This document shows, piece after piece, positions 42,659-52,793 of a stretch of 64,000 nt of DNA (its first letter is position 1; every line of letters begins with the position of its first letter). The stretch is taken from contig OZ020248.1 of NCBI GenBank assembly GCA_963971285.1, forward strand, positions 20,667,873 through 20,731,872, given 5' to 3'. Below the pieces are notes generated by a model, which did not search any database, was not told where the DNA came from, and saw only the letters and a list, made by a program, of their open reading frames with translations. A program made the position numbers and the translations under genes. Source of the stretch: Astropecten irregularis. Taxonomy: Eukaryota > Echinodermata > Asteroidea > Paxillosida > Astropectinidae.

Positions 42659-43066
42659 AGATACAACTCTCCCACGTACTGATAGCATTTTCTTTACCGG
42701 CGATTTGCTGACATTTTCAATGTCAACAAACTCCGCAGCTGACAAATTAACAAGCTCCTGTCCTCTCTTACAAATCTCATCAGGAACATCCACTTCACTA
42801 GTCTTGGTTACTCTTGTGTTGATCCCTATCTCCACTTGTGAATCCTTATTTGCACGCCTCTTCACTACACTATTGATTATTAGTAGTGATGCCCCAAGCT
42901 TCATTTTTGGCAGATGATTATCATTATATACTGTGCAAGCCACAGCCTTGGTTTCATCCGCTAAGGCGAATTTCCTATCATCACTTGCATCAATCCCAAC
43001 TACTTTAACTCGGATTTGAAGCACATAAGGCTTTGACTCAGTATTCAGATCTGCAAGTTTTGACAT
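42659..43066 (-). CDS. OB-fold domain exon with own start (first exon of the DDE-like/PHD gene)
   Basis: 408 nt, 136 codons, opening MSKLADLNTESKPYVLQIRV immediately after an acceptor-like TTCCAG and ending VVS at a donor GTAAGTATT. Blocks: DASDDRKFALADETKAVACT, VYNDNHLPKMKLGASLLIIN and SPVKKMLSVRGRVVS. The pattern matches an OB fold of RPA/Helitron-protein type that binds single-stranded nucleic acid. It is uninterrupted and therefore looks functional or recent. Paralogue at 25.7-26.1 kb. Confidence 0.65.
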
Positions 43067-43143
43067 CTGGAATGAAAAGATAAACAATAATACCTCATCA
43101 AAATTAACCAAGAGTATCACAAATGTAATACAGCCCTCACAAG

Positions 43144-43362
43144 CAGTGGCGTCACCAGACTTTTGAGTCTGGGGGGCACAAGGGGGACACTAGCAATTGT
43201 TGGGGAAGCACTTAAATAATATATATTATATTTTTTTTCACCAACCCAAATCTCAAATGGAAGGGCATGCAGGGGGGGGGGGGGGGCACGAGGTTTTCTA
43301 GGGAAGCACGTGCCACCCCTGCCCCCCTGCCCCCCCCTGCCAACCCCTTGGCGACGCCACTG
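43144..43362. mobile_element. hAT-type MITE, 219 bp
   Basis: The ends CAGTGGCGTCACCAGAC and TTGGCGACGCCACTG are inverted repeats; the 8-bp duplication is CTCACAAG (43136-43143 and 43363-43370). It has a G-run/C-run interior like the MITE at 405-688, but different ends. Confidence 0.88.
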
Positions 43363-43370
43363 CTCACAAG

Positions 43371-44500
43371 TCACATATACATCAGATGAAGGGAAAGTGG
43401 CAAACAACCAAAGACACAAATCAAAAAAGTCATAAGTACTCAATAATTTTCCAATGGAAGTTCCCCTTCCAATGGAAAATTGGCCTAGCCCTAACCAAAC
43501 CTTATATCCAGCCCTGTGTCTGGCTAATTGCCAATATTAATGTATGCATCTCTCAATAACCAATACCATACAATGTGTACATCTTTTGTGTTAACTCAAA
43601 CTGAACTCACTACCTTGGTAGTCACATGTATTAGGCCAAAAATGATGCACAATAAACACTCATCATGGCTTTGCCAATGTATGAAACCTTCAGAAGCATT
43701 CTGAAAAATCAAACTGTGGCATGCTGTGCAGTCACTGATACTGCACTGTCACTGATTAGTTTAGTTGACTTGAGTATTCTAAATTCGAAACCCTTCGATC
43801 CTTTCAAGTATGTAGACCTACTAAAACATCGATGAAGCCTACTCACACTTTACTCAAGAGTATTATCTCCGCAAAAGTGATATTTCTGACAAATGTCGCC
43901 ACACAGAAAACAATTCCCTGCAGCTGTGACACAATACAGGTTTTGTCAACTGGTCAATGCAACAGGGGCCTACACGAAGTAGTGGAGAGATCCGGGAGGG
44001 AACAAACTGCCAATTGCTGCCGATATCATGTCACAAATAGCCTACCAGTACCAGTTTCTTTTACAGACAACACTTGGGATTTAAGATATTTGGTTTATGA
44101 TCATTCCCTATAGACTATAATCTCTAGTAAGTAAATCATTATGCAAATAAAACTAAATAACTCACTTTGATTTGACTTGAGGATGGCCAGCCGCATGCAA
44201 ATCACAACAGTGCTAGTGCGTCATGTACTAGCACACGTCGTCGTCACTCATCAGACATGTCAGAGGGAGGCCGGCCGCGCCGCGCGCCGGACCGACGCGA
44301 CACGCAGAAAACTTTATAAAACTGGGGCCAATTTCACGGCGCTGCTAAGCACAAAAATGTGCCGGAGATAAAGAGCCCTAAAATTTGCACTTTTATGATG
44401 ACGTAATTGTGCACGTGATGACGTCACGATGAAGTACATACGCGGGACACTATTCGGGATGGTGGTCTAAGTATGTGCCAAGTATGAAGTTGATCGGAAG
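43371..44500. other. Stretch without recognised gene
   Basis: No domain found. A GC-rich segment at 44,200-44,340 (GGCCGGCCGCGCCGCGCG) and CRE-like TGATGACGTAA/GATGACGTCA words at 44,396-44,430 are present. Confidence 0.4.
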
Positions 44501-44605
44501 AAAAAAAAAATAACAAAAACAAAAGCTGTTCCGCTGCATGCGAAACAGCTAAAAAAAATAAGAAAAACAAAAGCTGTTCCGCTGCATGCGAAACAGCTAA
44601 TGAAA
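44500..44605. repeat. Tandem pair of 49-bp hairpin-forming units
   Basis: AACAAAAGCTGTTCCGCTGC followed by ATGCGAAACAGCTAA occurs twice in a row. Within each unit AGCTGTTCCGC pairs with GCGAAACAGCT around a TGCAT loop. Confidence 0.75.
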
Positions 44606-44922
44606 ACCAAATAAGAAACACAAAAACACATTACAAACAATTATGTTCAAAACCATCGTTTCAGAATACAAACTACCTAAACAAAAAACTAACCAAAAAA
44701 CAAAACCACACACACACCAACCCACACACCATCACCAACATACAACTAATACTCAGTCTCTAACACCGTATTACCAACAAACATAAACATTATAATAACC
44801 ATTCAAATTCATACATGAAAGAAAACAAAATACTGCTCATTTTATGACCAACAACACACTATAATTGAAGCTCAAAACAAATATTTCATATCACATCACA
44901 AATTACAAACAGTCATAACTTA

Positions 44923-46240
44923 CCGTGCATAATGGACAGTAAATCCTTAATTTGGGCAACTTCTTGAATTGTGGGTCTGCATCTGGGTGATGTGCCCGAT
45001 ATACTTGGAGAAGACTGCAGAAAATGCTGAGAACTTCCGCAAGGTATCCTTTTCTGTTCTCATCCGAGATAAGTGTAAGGAAGTTCTCAGCATGTGTGCT
45101 GCTGAACAGATCCCGTGCAAAGTTCCCCTGCATCATTAGTTTGGGTACCAAACCAATTGTTGCAGTGAGATGATCACTAAATAATTGATCAGCTGCATCA
45201 AACATTGGTTTTACGTCTTTCGTAATGTTCCAGGTTTGCTTGCGGGCGATCTCACAAGTTATTAGTTTCTTGAAGAAATTTCCCATATTTATGTCGGAAT
45301 GGGTGTCATCCATCAGTTTTTCCCTTGCATCAGACTTCAGAATTGGAACCGACTTCACCCTCCGTGAAACTTCTGCTAGATCTGCCGACGACAGATTGTC
45401 CGGGTTAACCTGTAGGTAGTGAGCTGCTGTCCTCATTTCCTCGTAGCTACGTGTTATAGAAAAGCTGCCCAGTTCAGCTTTGGCACCCTCCTTTGTTGCA
45501 TGGCACAATGTACAAATATATCTTGAACCGCTACCATGTAGCCCTGCATTTGATCTGTCCAAATTTTCATCGATCATGCTGTTGTAGAACTTCAGTTTAT
45601 GCCTCCTCCACACAGCACCAACATTCACAGCCATCTCTTAACCTCGCAAGACCTCTCGATCGTGTTCCATCCCTTCAAGCCAGGACAGCAGCAGATGCTC
45701 TATTATTTTCATCGGCTATTGCCTCAATCAGGGGCCGAGTGATGAATGTTGAGTCTGGGGCATCTGGCTCGTACACTGTTACCATCTCCCCATCCCTCTC
45801 TACCTCGCATTTAATCACTGCAAATGCAGCATGGAATGCCTTCCTCTGGTAACAGATGATCCCTTGTGGCTTTGGTTATGGAGATATCTCCCTTTCAATC
45901 CGCACCATCCTTGATGGTTGTCAAGATGCAATGGTCATCCTCAGGATCAAATCCCACTTTCTCCTCCATTCCTGCTGAGATCTTGGCATCCATCTCCTCC
46001 AGAGTCTTGCATTGGCAAGGGCCAAGCCACTCCATTCATGTTGGGGAAAGGGGTCTCTAGTCCTGGATGGTCCTCACAAATGAGATTCTTGGGTTCAAAT
46101 GACAGCTCCCCATACTCAACATGTGACTTCCCTACCTGAACAGGGTTGTGATGGATGACATTAAGGGATCTCCCTTGAAGATGTAGTTGTCTGAATCCTT
46201 TCACCACGTCACTGACATCTGAGTCATTGTTGCTGCAATG
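44923..46240 (-). pseudogene. RAG1L: RAG1-like transposase (RAG1L), catalytic core, fossil copy of a RAG-like DNA transposon
   Basis: Read against vertebrate RAG1 from memory, the blocks appear in the same order. KGFRQLHLQGRSLNVIHHNP and LEEMDAKISAGMEEK precede TTIKDGAD-stop-KGDIS, which lines up with VVKESCDGMGDVS (catalytic Asp 600 kept). KAFHAAFAVIKCEVERDGEM and PLIEAIADENNRAS line up with LCLMLADESDHET (Asp 708 kept). GSGSRYICTLCHATKEGAKA lines up with ASGSVYICTLCDATRLEA, and LGSFSITRSYEE, MMQGNFARDLF and SIFCSLLQVYRAHH follow the RAG1 zinc-binding region. The segment 44903-45634 is open for 243 codons; upstream there are a stop (TGA at the Gly after the first Asp), a frameshift after ADENNRAS and a TAA just before MAVNVGAV, plus a frame change near 46,010. 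Acceptor TTGCAG at about 46,236, donor GTAAGT at 44,922. The exon with the third catalytic residue (Glu 962) and any RAG2-like partner are not found here. Confidence 0.85.
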
Positions 46241-46375
46241 TTAAAATTAAGTGCAATTTTAAAACTCACAGCTAAATATGTCAGTATGGACAAGAAAGTT
46301 TAAAAAGCCTGGTAAAACTCACCATACAGGCACGGCATGGATGCCACTAAGTTTAATTTGTGAAGTATTGCAATG

Positions 46376-46690
46376 TCAACAAATATGAGTTGGGTGAACT
46401 AAATACGTTGTGAAAAAACTGTGGGAGTGGTTATTTAACGTACAGCGACTTTTTCCTGTATTGTAAAACAGTGTCTGTTTCACCAATCTCTGAAAGTTAC
46501 TTCTAGAGGAAGAAGATGGTGGAGACATGTCGGTCAATGGGATGTTCTGCTGAATGGGCCAGATGTATATCCTCTGTGTGCCGCATAATTTCAAATCTTT
46601 GGCAGAACATGGCCCAGAATGCGTTACCTCCAGTATGGATTGTGAGAGGGACCTTGGAGTCAGCAACTGAACTTATTCGCCGAGGGGAAG
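46376..46690 (-). pseudogene. E3-ligase-like family exon (downstream part)
   Basis: After an acceptor TTGTTGCAG the frame reads LLPLGE, a TAA, then VQLLTPRSLSQSILEVTHSG and RIYIWPIQQNIPLTDMSPPS. This resembles the FPxLgeGfELL......YIRPLQ..I.L block of uncharacterised HECT-type E3-like proteins (often named G2/M-phase-specific E3 ligase-like) that are multiplied in fish and lancelets. The in-frame stop and lack of a HECT domain nearby make it probably dead. Confidence 0.45.
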
Positions 46691-46740
46691 GAGCTGCAAC
46701 AACAAACAAACAAACATTCCGACAACACCAGCAAACAAAC

Positions 46741-46785
46741 ACCCCCCCCCCCCCCCCCAAAAAAAAAAAAAAAAAAAAAAAACGA
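46741..46785. repeat. Poly-C/poly-A tract
   Basis: About 18 C followed by about 22 A in a row, next to CAAACAAACA repeats. Confidence 0.9.
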
Positions 46786-47117
46786 AAGAAAAATATGAAG
46801 AGAACAACTGAATTACATGTACTTACAATTTTGAGTAGGAATACTAATTACAATAGAAAATAAAGTCACCTAACAGTTTTGTTGGAGTATCCAGTTTCTT
46901 AGGTTCATGTTGATATCCCTCTAAAAAGTTAACTTTCTTTTTTTATATGGTATTAAGATGGGATCGAAGTAATTATTATTATTCCACGGTTGTACGTATA
47001 ACTCGACAGTGTTTAGTCATACTTTAGTGTCTGGTGTAATGTGAGCCAGAAGAAGATACTTTCAACCTAAGGTTGATCCACTACTTGTATGCCCTATACT
47101 ATGATTATATGTACCTG

Positions 47118-47300
47118 AGAATTATGTCTTGGACATAATCTGAATCACCCTCCAGATCCAAATCGACACTGACCTCCCCAAGGCCATTTGCCTTGAGGAT
47201 GATCTTCTCCTCTTTCGTTGGCACTTCCTCTGTATCCCGTCCTGCCAGGCATACTAACGTCCTGTTGAACAGTTTGCATTTCTCTTTGAAAAAAGGAGAA
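47118..47300 (-). CDS. E3-ligase-like family exon (upstream part)
   Basis: The frame reads FNRTLVCLAGRDTEEVPTKE, EKIILKANGLGEVSVDLDLE and DSDYVQDIILR and ends at a donor GTACAT. The layout r.vcLagRd...vPt..Ek..L..aGLGe..v.f matches the region just before the FPxLgeGfELL block, which in this window is the exon at 46.4-46.7 kb. The two exons are therefore neighbours of one gene or gene remnant. Confidence 0.5.
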
Positions 47301-47699
47301 GTTAGTTGCGCAAAATGTAAGAATTCCTAATCATGAATGGAATTAATTTAATGAAGGTCTACTCATGCTTTCTTTAATAATGTCTTGGAAAAAAAAGCTT
47401 CGCGTTTTAACGTTTTCAGTATTCACCATTTAATACATTTTTAAGTATAGTGAGAAATGGGGAGACATGTAATTAAAACTTTAGAATTAGAAAAGAATAC
47501 AATGTCGCTTAGAAGTCAAATGAATGAGATCACTGGTTCAGTTTCAGGGTCATTGTCAAACAGGTTTATCTTTCCAAGCAATCTTTTGCTCTTTACCTGT
47601 CATTTCTTCACACTGCCTTGTTATTGCAGCTCTTTCATTGTGAACTCTTTAATACTCAATGACTGCTTGCACCTTTGTTGATGGTAAAACCTGTCAAGT

Positions 47700-48140
47700 C
47701 GCCTCTTGTTTTTGAATCTCTGTTGGCTGTCTGCCATTAAGAAACGTTGCCATCAATAATAACTCATGCAGGGAGGGTGAGTTGTAATATTGTTCAAGTT
47801 TCTCAAGCATCGTTTCTTTCATGGCCCTGATTTTGTGGATTTCTCAGTCTTGTGGTTGGATGACATTTTCCAGGTAGCTCAAAGTTGGTATTACACCAGA
47901 CAAAGTCACATAGGACTCCCCTGACAAAGACTCTGTGACGTCCTTGAAGGGCTTCAGAACTTGAACAATTTTCTCTGCAATGGCCACTTTTTTGTCGGAA
48001 AGATCCAGATCCTTCCGCTTGATTTTAACCAACAGGTTGCAAATAGGCTGTTGCTGCTTTAGTATGCATTCAAGCATATCGTGTGTCTAGCCATATCTTG
48101 TTGTCACATCCTGTATTAGTCTGTGGCCCGGGACCTCCAG
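47700..48140 (-). pseudogene. hAT transposase fragment (ZBED-like)
   Basis: KLEVPGHRLIQDVTTRYG is followed, after a stop, by DMLECILKQQQPICNLLVKI, KIVQVLKPFKDVTESLSGES and YVTLSGVIPTLSYLENVIQP. These are the RNase-H-region blocks of hAT/ZBED transposases (LiqDv.tRWnStf.ML.r, vL.pf...T..lSge.YvT.S.v.P). Only this central part is present, with a TAG at the usual WNST position. It is not demonstrably related to the non-autonomous hAT elements elsewhere in the window. Confidence 0.7.
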
Positions 48141-48960
48141 CTTCATCTGCTCTTCTACCAGGGAATATTTTGCCTCAGAAGACCTTTGAAAAATTGTTCC
48201 TTCTTCTTAAAGAGGACTGATTTTTTTTTTTTGATCTTTCTGTAGAGTCTCCCTCCTCCTGTAGGTGAGGGGGGGGGGCACTTTTCCCTCTTTTACCCTC
48301 CTGCACCCTCTTAATTCCCTTAAGTAAATTCTCTTCAAACTTTTGCTCCTTGAGAGTGATGTTGTTGTACGATGCTGACAACAGGAAAGCACTCAAAAGG
48401 CAGACGTTAATTAACATCAATTTCCTCCTCAAATCAGCATAGTTTACAATATTTTAAAGTCTCCTCTTCTTCCTTCCAGCCAAAATTTGTAATATAATTT
48501 GTCTATTGAACTTCATGGTGCCTGTAACTAAAATGAGCTGTACCAGACTAATTATTCAATCTGCACGGTATGGTATGTCGGGTATAAAACATCTGAACGT
48601 AAACAAACCAAAATGTTTTACGCAATTGAACAGTCAGAATAACTGAACATCTGAACATGCATCCACTTTTGTTGTTGCACACTCTATAGCACCAGTCTTG
48701 TTCCAAAACTGAAGGTAAACCTGAATGTTTCTCTTTGAACTGGAACTTTCACTGTTATTTCAGTGTTCTGGAGTGAAAAGAAGACAAAGAAATGATATAC
48801 TCTATCTAACTATAAGCTTTTGTAGAATTCCACCAATGCATATCTCTCAGTACACCCCCATTATCTTCACCCACTTCCACTGTTCAGTCTTCAGTATTTT
48901 ATCCATCGTATGACCTTATCGGGATTAGATTTTGGTTTCGGGAATGGAATCCACCAGACG
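48140..48960. other. Stretch without recognised gene
   Basis: Lys/Arg-rich minus frames at 48175-48432 look like chance translation of T/C-rich DNA. Nothing else is supported. Confidence 0.4.
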
Positions 48961-49015
48961 TTCTTCATGTGCGGCCATATGAAATGGTCAAAGGTTGTTC
49001 AGGTGATCGTTGTTG

Positions 49016-49292
49016 CTTACCCTGATTAATAATTTGCCCAACGATCTGCAGCATTCGCATATCATGCTCTTTGCCTTTTTTCCTGCGCTTCTCCTCTAAC
49101 TGCTCGGCACGTTCCAGACGCTGCCGTTCCCTTTCTGCAGCCTCCTCTGATGTAGCATGAAAGCTCTTCATGACTTTGTCAATGGCTGTCATCATCTTAT
49201 CTTCTCTACCCCTTTTTCTGGAGGTGCTGGCAGTACCACTACCAGCTGTAGATCCTTTACATGTGGATGGATTGCTGCAAGATGGTGTACTC
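49016..49292 (-). CDS. C-terminal exon of a Myb/SANT-like or Harbinger-associated protein
   Basis: The frame reads STPSCSNPSTCKGSTAGSGT, SRKRGREDKMMTAIDKVMKS and ERERQRLERAEQLEEKRRKK, and ends QIVGQIINQG at a donor GTAAGC. The Ser-rich linker plus a long Glu/Arg helix is typical of the tail of Myb/SANT-like DNA-binding proteins. The DNA-binding domain itself is not seen next to it. Confidence 0.4.
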
Positions 49293-49635
49293 TGCTTAGG
49301 TCAAGAATAAAAACAAAGTTTTAACACATTTAAGAGTGCGTGGAAGAAATATTCACAGGCGGCTTGGGTGGAATAATCTGGACTTTGATATGAAACATTA
49401 TGTAAAAAAAGTTCATTGTTCAAAATTGACAAAGCAAGGAAAGTGCTGTGCCGTCTGCCAATTTCCTTACCATCCCCCCAAAGTCTCACATATTTGAAAG
49501 ACAGTATGTCAAGAAGACGCGATGGATTAATATACCATCCAGTGGCTGTACATCGTGGCAACAAAATGGTGTTAAATTCTTCTAGGAATCTATGTTTGGT
49601 TTTCCTGACCTGTCTTGTTGATGGTTAAATTCCAG

Positions 49636-49805
49636 GAACTTTTTTTCGCATTTCAGCAAGAAGTCTTGTTCCACTCAAGTTTTCTGAAACGTATATTTCA
49701 TCTTCTGGACTAACTGGATGAAGATGTTTGTAAATCTGTTGCACATGTCTTTTAGTTTCTGGGGAATTATCTACTGTTGTGAATGTGCTACTGCTAGAAT
49801 TAATG
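49636..49805 (-). CDS. Terminal exon, unidentified
   Basis: The frame reads TVDNSPETKRHVQQIYKHLH, PVSPEDEIYVSENLSGTRLL and AEMRKKVPGI and then stops. It could end the gene whose exon lies at 50,189-50,935. Not recognised. Confidence 0.35.
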
Positions 49806-50188
49806 TCAAGATTCAGAAGTAATATTCACAATGTTCTCCTGAATCGTGACGGAATCTACAGCGTGCCTCTGCAATTCACACAGTAGAGCTTATTTATTAG
49901 GTAGTATCATACTTTGAAAAGAGACCAAAACAGAAATGTTCACAGATTTACGTATAACTTACAGGGTATGAAGATTGTGGTGGTAGAAATGCACCGTTAA
50001 AATGTTTCGGTCTGAAATGGTGGTATTTATCCAGAAATTATTAAAACAACAACTGAAAATCTTTTTGATCTTTTAAAAGATCAAAAATAAAAGAGAAAAG
50101 ACTTAAGAAATACTGCGGCTGTTTTTCACTGTTTTCTCAAAAAGTGGGCACCGTATTATTATGGGACTGAAATTTTCACAGATGACTG

Positions 50189-50935
50189 TTACTGTATCAT
50201 GAATCTGCCCATGAATCTGTATTCCTTTGATAAAAACCAAAGTATGATATTACCTTTAAGTAACTTATTGTTATCATGATCACCACTTTTAAATTTGCAG
50301 ACCAAAACAAGCAAAGCATCAATACTAATATAGTGTCTTTGTTGATCTTTTGCATTTGTGTCAAATGACTCGTTTACAAACACCTCATTTTTTGTCAGAC
50401 ATGCATCAGATTTCCAACCTTCTTTTTTGATGTGTTTGGAGAGTTTAATGTAGGTGGTTACCTGGTCAACTCCAACAAGAATATAGGATGAATCATGGAC
50501 TGGTATGTGCTCATCAACAACTACTTCAGGCTTCATTGAATTTCATGCATTCTTGTCCAGACTGAGTGTTACAGTAAAGAAATTTGGCAATTCATAACAC
50601 TGCCCATCTTGGATGGCATGCAAAGATTCATAACACATCTCACATAACACACAATGACATTGTCTCCTTACAGCTTTATCAATCATCTCATTCAGGGCTC
50701 TGCTAACATTTCCATTATGTCTCTTATTGACTGAGTCTTCATAAAACAAAACAGGGTCAATAGAGCATTCTACAGGATATATCTTTTGACACATGGGGCA
50801 TGTCCCATGCCCTTTAAATCCTGTTACAAACTTGTTGCTGTTATCGTGAAATTTCTCAAAAGCTTGTAGAATTTCTGCATCTCCATGCTCTTTCAGATAA
50901 TAACCTGCAACATTATTGGACAGCCAATCCCACAA
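50189..50935 (-). CDS. Cys-rich unidentified protein exon with a single in-frame TGA
   Basis: 249 codons in one frame from MWDWLSNNVAGYYLKEHGDA down to FKSGDHDNNKLLK, broken by one TGA at about 50,537-50,542 (LSLDKNA-stop-NSMKPEV). Zinc-binding pattern: GTCPMCQKIYPVEC, then CHCVLCEMCYESL and DGQCYELP. The second half holds VPVHDSS-like IPVHDSSYILVGVDQVTTYI and HYISIDALLVLVCKF. The only disruption is one stop in a long open frame. No family recognised; RING- or B-box-like is possible but unproven. Confidence 0.45.
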
Positions 50936-50939
50936 TTAT

Positions 50940-51165
50940 GCAACATGACTAACTTATATTAGTCAATTTGACTAATTTACACTGGTCCCTTGACTAGTTT
51001 ATACTTTTGACTAAATCCATAAGTGTCTCACTCTCACCTGACTAAACAATTAGTCAAATGACTAATACTGTTAGTAATTTAACACTGTAAATGACTAATA
51101 CTGTTAGTTAATTGACTTGTACAGTTAGTCATTCATATAAATACAACAAAAACATGGATATAATT
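50940..51165. repeat. GACTAA/TTAGTC motif-dense block
   Basis: At least twelve GACTAA or TTAGTC hexamers on both strands in about 220 bp, including TGACTAATACTGTTAGT twice. It begins within a few bases of the end of the exon at 50,935. No open frame. Confidence 0.7.
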
Positions 51166-51414
51166 TAACAAGGTATGAACACAAGAATCAAGTACATTTA
51201 GGTACATTTACATGTAGTTTATTTACATTTCAATTTATCCAAGAAATTAGTTTACACTTTGAACTAAGTCATGAGGTACATGCATGTATTTTCAAAGCCT
51301 TTGATAAAGATCCTGCTAGGATTGAAATGTCAGGCCCTCCTAACTCCAAGCAAAACAAAATGGCAATGAGGAAAGGGCACTTATGTGATCTATTTTAGAT
51401 ATCGGTTAAACCTA

Positions 51415-52793
51415 TCAAGAAGAGTAACTACGGACCGGTCTAGCTTGGATGAATCTTGAATGTTTAAAATGACTAAAAAGAGTTTTCTTGAGCCCAACCG
51501 GATAAACAATATTAAAAATATAGAATGGTGATAAATATACTGCTAAAGCTGTTAAAATGTTGTTGGAATTAGCTATTTTTATTCCATCAATTATGATCAA
51601 GAAGTCAGAGGTCTCTGCCAATTTGTCTTTGTCTCCTTGGATATGAGGATATCCATCTTCCTGTATCACAAAACATGCAAAGAAAAGGGTGAAGGGAAAT
51701 ATAATAAATCTTAAAGGTTGAAGCAAGGAAGTTACTATGTACTCATTCCATTTTGGATATTGGAATTGTGTTTGAACCCTGATGTACTGATGTATTGCAC
51801 AATACTTACAGACTCCTTTCCAAGAAGAAGGAGACAGCTGACCTTCTCCTTCAGTAAAGATGGAATCACCAAAGCTGCTACAACAAGGGTAGCACCTGAA
51901 GAAAATAACATGATACGCTTTGTGTTATGTATTGCAGCAGATGAGGTGTGGTGAGAGGAACTGACTGTCACTACATCCTGAAGATCTGCTTTCTTGATGA
52001 AACAGTTTATGTTCAGTTGTGTTTAATTTCAGACAAAGGTATAATATGCTGGCACTCACCTGTCCTGAAAATATCCCCATTAGATGAGGGATGCTGGCCA
52101 CAGTTATTTGCCTTACCTCACCTAAAGTCAATGATGCTATTGTTCTGAAATCAATCAAGAGTACATATAGGCCTATGTATGTATGTTTGCATGCATGCTC
52201 CTGACAACAACAAAACAACAAACAGCTGTGACTAGTGAATCTCAAAGATTATGACCAAAGGTTCAGATAAAAGACATCTTAGGAAGATCCTGAAAGGATC
52301 AAAATGTCTGGCTCTCCTTATCATGGGAATTATACATTTCAGGTCATTTAGGTCGATAATGGTTAATTCTTGTAGAAGATTATTGTATTGACACAAAACA
52401 ACAACGACAAACAAACAATTTTCACAAGACCAGGACATTTTGTGAAACTGCCAACTTGTAGGTCATCCACAATGTGCACCATAAGGTTCTGTCTAAACCA
52501 ATTGGAGTTAATTTTGCAATGCTGATATGTACTAACCTTTGCTCTGTAACTGTACCATGCTGGGTTTCAACTTCTGTAGATAAAAAATAAATACTTTATT
52601 TGCTATATAGTTATTCTGCACAAGAATTCTTAGTTTAGCATCTTACTTCAAATGTCAGCCACTGTGATAATATGATTACCTCCATGCTTCGGTTCCACCT
52701 GGGCTCCACCACTTGAATGCCTGATCTTATCGGCAATTTGCCTGTCTGTGTATACCGACCAAGCGCCCGCTCCTCTGAAAGGATTATCCTGGC
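51415..52793 (-). CDS. Multi-exon gene, 3' half; SAMD3-like C-terminus (tentative)
   Basis: Exons by splice signals: 52680-52793 (QDNPFRGAGAWSVYTDRQIA), 52537-52573 (VETQHGTVTEQ), 52060-52144 (TIASLTLGEVRQITVASIPH), 51810-51895 (GATLVVAALVIPSLLKEKVS) and the last, 51415-51660 (EDGYPHIQGDKDKLAETSDF ... FYIFNIVYPVGLKKTLFSHF, stop). Phases agree across the first three and again between the last two; the 52060 to 51895 join is out of phase, so a small exon may be missing. FLIIIDG....A...L...FYIFNIVYP resembles the C-terminal region of uncharacterised SAM-domain-containing-3-like proteins of fishes and marine invertebrates. The three micro-exons at 53.9-54.5 kb feed into it. Confidence 0.5.

Noticed and set aside
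44903-44922. CPLC in the RAG1-like frame extended to the stop as a genuine C terminus.
   Set aside because: A strong donor GTAAGT precedes the stop; the rest is intron.
46503-46760. Minus frame with SVADSKVPLTIHTGG as a RAG1-like N-terminal exon.
   Set aside because: The neighbouring frame matches the E3-ligase-like family (YIWPIQQNIPL), so this one is an overlap artefact.
50537-50542. Selenocysteine codon in the 50-kb ORF.
   Set aside because: No SECIS element was recognised and the surroundings are full of decayed genes; kept only as a low-interest check.
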